A stretch of DNA of 9,736 nt from Dinoroseobacter sp034111085 (GTDB taxonomy: Bacteria; Pseudomonadota; Alphaproteobacteria; Rhodobacterales; Rhodobacteraceae): assembly GCA_034111085.1 (NCBI GenBank), contig JAWUXZ010000059.1, forward strand, positions 1 through 9,736, given 5' to 3'. Positions 5,983 to 9,736 of this stretch are shown here, piece after piece; the first letter of the stretch is position 1; the number at the start of each line of letters is the position of its first letter. Under the pieces are notes generated by a model. It saw only the letters and a program-made list of their open reading frames with translations, was not told where the DNA came from and made no database searches. A program made the translations under genes and the position numbers.

Positions 5983-6022
5983 GGCGTCTCCTTCTGAGCC
6001 TAAAGAGTGATCGCCGGACGCG

Positions 6023-6047
6023 CCTGATGCAAGTCATCGGGATCAGG
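6023..6047. promoter_or_regulatory. Minor inverted repeat near the hydantoinase start
   Basis: CCTGAT (6023-6028) and ATCAGG (6042-6047) form a perfect six-base inverted repeat with a 13-base gap, about 40-65 bases upstream of the hydantoinase ATG. The half-site spacing of 19 bases places them on nearly the same DNA face, as for a dimeric regulator. Six bases is short enough to arise by chance. Confidence 0.2.
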
Positions 6048-6190
6048 AAGTTTGAGTGCGAAGACCCTTGCAAGATCCGTTTGGCACCGCTTCTATCTAC
6101 AGCAGGAAATACGCGAATTTCGACTGGTTGCGCTAACAATTGAAAATATTGGATGCAATCTTGGAAAGAAAAAGTTAAGCCTGCCCTCGG

Positions 6191-6215
6191 AAGTGGTAAA
6201 AAGAGTTTACCACTT
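6191..6215. promoter_or_regulatory. Perfect 10-bp inverted repeat, candidate operator or leader hairpin
   Basis: AAGTGGTAAA (6191-6200) and TTTACCACTT (6206-6215) are exact reverse complements separated by AAGAG. The repeat ends 29 bases before the binding-protein ATG, just upstream of the ribosome binding site. As DNA it looks like an operator with TGGTAAA half-sites, reminiscent of LacI- or GntR-type sites, though the five-base spacer is unusual for both. As RNA it would form a ten-pair hairpin in the leader. No regulator gene lies in the window, so the cognate factor is unknown. Confidence 0.65.
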
Positions 6216-6244
6216 GGGGTCGAAACTGTCTGGGAGGACACTTT

Positions 6245-7291
6245 ATGAAACTCAAAACACTGGCACTTGCCAGCACCATGCTCGTGACCGCGACTGGTGC
6301 AAATGCACAAGAACTACTCGAGATGACGTCTTCGTTCGGTAAGAACCTGCCAATTCTCGGCACGGCCGGCGTTGACTTCGTTACCAAGATCAACGGCATC
6401 TCCGAAGGCGTCGAGTTCGAGCACTTCGATCCGGGCGAGCTTGTCCCAACACTTGAAGCGCTGGACGCTGTGTCCAACGGTTCTGTGGACGCGTCTTTCG
6501 CAACTGCTGGCTACTGGCAGGGTAAGATCACAGCCGCGTCGCTGTTTGCTGCTGTGCCGTTTGGCCCAGAGGCCGGCGAATTTCTCGGCTGGATGCTCTA
6601 TGATGACGGGCTTGAGCTCTATCAGCGTATGTATGACGAAGCAGGCTACAACGTTCACGTCCAGCCTTGCGGCATCATCGCACCTGAGACCTCCGGTTGG
6701 TTCAAGAACGAAATCAACTCTATGGCTGACCTTGAAGGTCTGAACATGCGCTTCTTTGGCCTTGGTGCCGAAGTTATGCAGCGTTTGGGCGTGTCCACCT
6801 CGCTGCTCGCAGCAGGCGACATCTTCCCCGCGCTTGAGCGTGGTGCCATCGACGCGACCGAGTTCTCGATGCCCCGCATCGACGCAAACTTGGGCTTCCA
6901 CCAGATTGCGAAGTTCAACTACTTCCCCGGCTGGCACCAGCCCGCAACCATGTTCGAACTTCTGGTCAACAAAGACCGTTGGGACGATCTGGACGAGCGT
7001 AGCCAGACACAGATCGAAGTTGCTTGCCTCGCCAACATCACCACCAACTACGCAGAGGGTGAAGCAACAAACTTCGGCGCTATGGTAGACAACGTTGAAA
7101 ACAACGGTGTGTCCAACATGCAGTGGCCACAGGAAATGCTCGATACCTTCGAGGCGACCTGGGCTGAAGTTGCACTTGAGCTTGCCGCAGAAGACGCGTT
7201 CTTCGCCGAAGTTTGGGCCGACCTGCAAGAGTACCGCGAAGGCTACAAGACTTGGGGCAACTCAATCTACCTGCCGCGTCCACGCAACTAA
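6245..7291 (+). CDS. TRAP transporter periplasmic substrate-binding protein (TakP/FcbT1-like, DctP family)
   Basis: This 348-residue extracytoplasmic receptor captures the substrate in the periplasm and delivers it to the membrane subunits. The N-terminus is a Sec signal peptide: basic start MKLK, hydrophobic core, and probable cleavage after GANA (residue 21). The hallmark TRAP arginine that binds the substrate carboxylate is R169 in LNMRFFGLGAEV. The following stretch GDIFPALERGAIDATEFSMP (191-210) and the FNYFPGWHQPATM segment (224-236) resemble TakP, the 2-oxo acid receptor, and the mannitol/chloroaromatic-type group rather than DctP for dicarboxylates. The ligand is thus probably an organic anion with a carboxylate. 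GGGAGG precedes the ATG. Codon use is strongly biased (AAC, GAC, TTC, GGT, CGT), as expected for an abundant protein. It is first in the operon, followed by strong hairpins. Confidence 0.93.
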   Translation: MKLKTLALASTMLVTATGANAQELLEMTSSFGKNLPILGTAGVDFVTKINGISEGVEFEHFDPGELVPTLEALDAVSNGSVDASFATAGYWQGKITAASLFAAVPFGPEAGEFLGWMLYDDGLELYQRMYDEAGYNVHVQPCGIIAPETSGWFKNEINSMADLEGLNMRFFGLGAEVMQRLGVSTSLLAAGDIFPALERGAIDATEFSMPRIDANLGFHQIAKFNYFPGWHQPATMFELLVNKDRWDDLDERSQTQIEVACLANITTNYAEGEATNFGAMVDNVENNGVSNMQWPQEMLDTFEATWAEVALELAAEDAFFAEVWADLQEYREGYKTWGNSIYLPRPRN

Positions 7292-7311
7292 TCGCGTGAC
7301 GTAACGACTTT

Positions 7312-7338
7312 GGCCGGGGCGGCAATTTCGCCCCGGCC
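7312..7338 (+). promoter_or_regulatory. Strong intercistronic hairpin after the binding-protein gene
   Basis: GGCCGGGGCG (7312-7321) and CGCCCCGGCC (7329-7338) pair perfectly over ten GC-only pairs with a seven-base loop, 20 bases after the binding-protein stop codon. No T-run follows, so it is probably not a full terminator. Such structures usually stabilise the upstream message or reduce transcription into the permease genes, giving an excess of binding protein over membrane subunits. Confidence 0.8.
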
Positions 7339-7343
7339 TTGCC

Positions 7344-7366
7344 CGTGCCCGCAGACCGGGGGCACG
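7344..7366 (+). promoter_or_regulatory. Second intercistronic hairpin
   Basis: CGTGCCC (7344-7350) pairs with GGGCACG (7360-7366) around a nine-base loop, five bases after the first hairpin. The tandem arrangement leaves only 33 bases before the small-permease ATG and supports post-transcriptional tuning of the operon. No T-run follows here either. Confidence 0.55.
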
Positions 7367-7399
7367 TTGACAACAAAACTCAACAATACTGGATGTTCC

Positions 7400-8203
7400 A
7401 TGGATTCCGCTGACGAGCTTGTGAAACTGTCGGACCCGGGCGAGGTCGGACGCGAAGAACACAACCGTGTCGACCGTATGGTCGTCGCCATCTCGAACAT
7501 CGCCGCCTGGCTGTTTCCCATCTTGATGATTGCTATTGTTTCGCAGGTCTTCTTGCGTAGCGCGGGCATGAACCAGGCTTGGCTTGATGACTTTCAGTGG
7601 TGGCTTTATGGCATGGCCGTGCTTGTTGGCATTGGCTACGCGGTCACGACCAACAGCCACGTGCGAGTCGACATCCTGTTTGATAATTTCAGCCGCGAAA
7701 AGCAGACCAAGATCGAGATATTCGGTCTGGCTTGGCTGTTTTTGCCGTTCATCATTCTCGCGTGGGATCTCACGATACCTTACGCCATCAGCTCGGTTGT
7801 TGCCGATGAGGGTTCTGACAGCCCCAACGGCCTGCACAATCTTTGGATCCTCAAGGTGTTCATGAACCTGTCGTTCGTGTTCATCATCGTCGCATGCTGG
7901 GGTGCCTATGTGCGGTTCCTAAGCCGTTTGACCAAGCCTGTGCTTTGGAAGCAGCTGTTTTATGCGTTTCCGGCCACCATGTTCGGGGTCAATCTGACGA
8001 TCTATTATGCAATTTGGTGGGCGCTGCGCTTGAGCACATCCGGCGACGTGACCAACCGCGAGATCGGACGACACTGGATCTTTGGCGAGATCGCGTTCGG
8101 CGTCCAAGAGATCAAATATACCATCATCATCACCCTTGTTCTGACGGTCATCGTCATTGGCATCGCGCGTCTTATGGACCGCGGCGATAAGGCGGAGTGC
8201 TAA
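7400..8203 (+). CDS. TRAP transporter small permease subunit, enlarged (DctQ family, TakQ/FcbT2-like)
   Basis: This 267-residue inner-membrane protein pairs with the large permease to form the sodium-coupled TRAP translocator. The DctQ signature is present: WLDDFQWWLYGMAVLVGIGYAV (61-82) followed by HVRVDIL (87-93). Hydrophobic segments lie near residues 30-52, 66-84, 106-131, 148-174, 186-208 and 239-257, so six membrane spans are likely, against four in the classical ~170-residue DctQ. The extra C-terminal part is characteristic of the larger TakQ/FcbT2-like group. I chose the ATG at 7400; a longer in-frame start (TTG, 7310) would include the intercistronic hairpins and give an implausible Pro/Cys-rich leader. 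The ribosome binding site is weak, only GGA at 7391, consistent with expression below that of the binding protein. The gene is three bases from the large-permease ATG. Confidence 0.9.
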   Translation: MDSADELVKLSDPGEVGREEHNRVDRMVVAISNIAAWLFPILMIAIVSQVFLRSAGMNQAWLDDFQWWLYGMAVLVGIGYAVTTNSHVRVDILFDNFSREKQTKIEIFGLAWLFLPFIILAWDLTIPYAISSVVADEGSDSPNGLHNLWILKVFMNLSFVFIIVACWGAYVRFLSRLTKPVLWKQLFYAFPATMFGVNLTIYYAIWWALRLSTSGDVTNREIGRHWIFGEIAFGVQEIKYTIIITLVLTVIVIGIARLMDRGDKAEC

Positions 8204-8206
8204 ACC

Positions 8207-9655
8207 ATGTTCCTTTTGGAATTCATTGGTCAGTTTCTGACCCTCAACGAGCTCGCCGTATTGGTGATGTTCCTGACCTTCATTTTCCTACTGTTCCGGG
8301 GCATTCCGGTGGCCTTCGCCCTTGTGGGTGTCAGCCTGATCTTCGGGCTGTTTGCCGAGATCTTCTTGGATCCGTTCCGAGGCAGCTTCCGCGATATCAT
8401 CGAATTTGACCGTACCGGTATTGACTACCAGCGCTTTGGTGCGTTGCCGGGGCGTCTGTTCGGCAACGTCGTTAAGAACCCGGTCCTTGTGGCCCTGCCG
8501 ATGTTTATCTTCATGGGCCTGATGCTGGACCAATCTGGTGTCGCACAGCGCATGATGCACGCAATGCAGAAGCTGTTTGGCGGCCTCAAAGGTGGTCTGT
8601 CGCTGACGGTGATGCTGATTGGTATCATCCTCGCAGCCTCCACCGGCGTGATCGGTGCATCGGTGACGCTTCTTGGTCTGATGGCGCTGCCGCAGATGAT
8701 GAAGCAGAACTACTCCAAAGAGATGGCGACGGGCACGATTGCCTCGGCAGGCACGTTGGGCATTCTAATCCCGCCCTCGATCATGCTTGTGATCATGTCC
8801 GATCAGTTGGCAATTTCGCTGGGTGATTTGTTCATGGGCGCGCTGTTTCCGGGCCTGATCCTTGGGGCGCTCTATATCGTGTTCATCGTTGGCTACGGTC
8901 TGTTCAACCCTGATGCGATGCCTGCGCCGGAGAAAACCGACGAGGTTGGCTGGGACGTCGTCAAAGATGTGATTATGGCCGTCGTGCCGCCAATGTTCTT
9001 GATCCTCGTTGTGCTTGGCTCGATCTTCGCGGGCTTTGCAACACCGACCGAAGCTTCCGGGCTTGGTGCGCTGGGCGCGACAGTGCTGGCAGTGATCAAC
9101 GGCAAGCTCAGCTTCAAGGTCTTGAAAGAGGTCTCGCGATCAACCCTTAATACCTCGGGCTATATCGTCGGGATTTTCCTTGCGGCGAACTTCTTTGCCT
9201 TCGTTCTGCGCCGCTACGGCGGGGACGAGATCGTGCAGCACCTTGTCGGCAACTCGTTCGATAACCCCTATCATGTGGTGATGTTCATCCTGTTTATCGT
9301 GTTCCTGCTGGGCTTCCTGCTCGACTGGATCGAGATCACGATCATCATCATGCCACTGATGTTGCCTATTGTTTTGGCGCTTGATTTGGTTGTGCCGGGC
9401 TACGATGTGGTGCGCAATCCCGAGGTGGTATGGTTCGCCATTCTGGTGGCCGTGACCCTACAAACCAGCTTCCTGACGCCGCCGGTTGGCTTCGCGCTGT
9501 TCTATCTGAAGGGCGTTTGTCCTCCGGGGATCACGCTGGCCCACATCTACCGAGGCATCATTCCGTTCGTGCTGCTGCAAATTCTGGGACTGGCGATCGT
9601 GTTCACCTTCCCCGGATTGGCGACATGGCTACCCGCTGTGGCCTACGGAAATTAG
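8207..9655 (+). CDS. TRAP transporter large permease subunit (DctM family, TakM/FcbT3-like)
   Basis: This 482-residue polytopic inner-membrane protein is the ion-coupled transport domain of the TRAP system (ion transporter superfamily). Family motifs are clear: ALPMFIFMG (96-104), GTIASAGTLGILIPPS (176-191), the TPTEASGLGALGA segment (279-291) and TPPVGFALFYL (424-434). It is longer than the common ~430-residue DctM. An extra hydrophilic stretch near residues 52-90 (FLDPFRG to NVVKN) lies between the first spans, as in the larger FcbT3-type permeases. About a dozen hydrophobic spans can be seen. The ATG at 8207 follows an AGGCGGAG-type ribosome binding site within the end of the small-permease gene, and the three-base gap shows tight operon linkage. 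It is the last gene of the operon and is followed by an intrinsic terminator. Confidence 0.95.
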   Translation: MFLLEFIGQFLTLNELAVLVMFLTFIFLLFRGIPVAFALVGVSLIFGLFAEIFLDPFRGSFRDIIEFDRTGIDYQRFGALPGRLFGNVVKNPVLVALPMFIFMGLMLDQSGVAQRMMHAMQKLFGGLKGGLSLTVMLIGIILAASTGVIGASVTLLGLMALPQMMKQNYSKEMATGTIASAGTLGILIPPSIMLVIMSDQLAISLGDLFMGALFPGLILGALYIVFIVGYGLFNPDAMPAPEKTDEVGWDVVKDVIMAVVPPMFLILVVLGSIFAGFATPTEASGLGALGATVLAVINGKLSFKVLKEVSRSTLNTSGYIVGIFLAANFFAFVLRRYGGDEIVQHLVGNSFDNPYHVVMFILFIVFLLGFLLDWIEITIIIMPLMLPIVLALDLVVPGYDVVRNPEVVWFAILVAVTLQTSFLTPPVGFALFYLKGVCPPGITLAHIYRGIIPFVLLQILGLAIVFTFPGLATWLPAVAYGN

Positions 9656-9683
9656 CGAGGCTTCACGCCTGAGAAAATCGAAG

Positions 9684-9708
9684 GGGCGTCCTACGGGGCG
9701 CCCTTTTT
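9684..9708 (+). terminator. Intrinsic terminator of the TRAP operon
   Basis: GGGCGTCC (9684-9691) pairs with GGGCGCCC (9696-9703) over eight pairs, one of them G-U, closing a TACG loop. In RNA this is the very stable C(UACG)G tetraloop. Five Ts follow directly at 9704-9708. It lies 28 bases after the large-permease stop codon and cleanly ends the three-gene operon. The remaining bases to 9736 hold nothing I can assign. Confidence 0.92.
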
Positions 9709-9736
9709 CGTTAGTTGGCTCCAACGAAGCGGGGCA

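Larger units (their letters stand above)
5983..6244. promoter_or_regulatory. Divergent promoter region between catabolic and TRAP operons
   Basis: These 262 bases separate the start codons of the hydantoinase and binding-protein genes and must carry promoters for both. The plus-side half (about 6110-6245) is AT-rich. A weak candidate pair for the TRAP promoter is TTGGAT at 6149 with AAGTTA at 6172 (17-base spacer). Ribosome binding sites are clear: AAGGAG on the minus strand (5988-5993) and GGGAGG at 6232-6237 on the plus strand. Two inverted repeats (separate entries) are operator candidates. No convincing sigma-70 boxes could be fixed for the minus operon. Confidence 0.6.

Noticed and set aside
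6314..7228. 304-residue open frame on the minus strand
   Set aside because: It is antisense to the TRAP binding protein, which has a signal peptide and the conserved arginine; no independent support.
1..9736. CRISPR array or insertion sequence
   Set aside because: No regularly spaced direct repeats, no transposase-like frame and no terminal inverted repeats were seen.

Overview
The window looks like chromosomal DNA of a marine-type alphaproteobacterium, most likely Rhodobacteraceae (Roseobacter group). The clues are a moderately high GC content, an NDUFS4-like complex I accessory protein (seen mainly in alphaproteobacteria and mitochondria), and a complete tripartite TRAP transporter of the TakP/FcbT type, which this group uses heavily. 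This is inferred from protein character, not from a database match.

Left part (1-1817), core genome: the N-terminal half of uvrB runs off the left edge on the minus strand. Divergent from it lie an NDUFS4-like gene and a GNAT acetyltransferase gene that overlaps it by four bases, followed by a canonical tRNA-Arg(TCT) with encoded CCA.

Middle part (1818-2972), accessory: about 440 bases without a convincing gene but with two hairpins, one of which resembles a tRNA acceptor/T-arm minihelix. Then comes a tight pair of small genes: a 63-residue helix-turn-helix-like protein and a 92-residue zinc-ribbon protein. Their position just downstream of a tRNA suggests the remains of an integrated element, although no integrase or attachment repeat is visible.

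Right part (2973-9736), the main point of interest: two divergent operons share a 262-base intergenic region. The minus-strand operon encodes a hydantoinase/dihydropyrimidinase-type amidohydrolase, a hydantoin (Asp/Glu-type) racemase with both catalytic cysteines, and a DHDPS-superfamily lyase whose Schiff-base lysine is kept but whose usual Thr/Tyr catalytic positions are replaced. All three are translationally overlapped. The plus-strand operon encodes a TakP-like periplasmic binding protein, an enlarged small permease and a large permease, and ends in a strong intrinsic terminator with a UACG tetraloop. A perfect 10-bp inverted repeat with TGGTAAA half-sites lies just upstream of the binding-protein gene.

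The simplest model is one uptake-and-catabolism locus. The TRAP system would import a carboxylated cyclic ureide, hydantoin or related 2-oxo acid, the racemase and hydantoinase would epimerise and open the ring, and the aldolase-like enzyme would act on a downstream intermediate. No N-carbamoyl amino acid amidohydrolase is present, so the pathway is either completed elsewhere or differs from the standard hydantoin route. The substrate cannot be read from the sequence.
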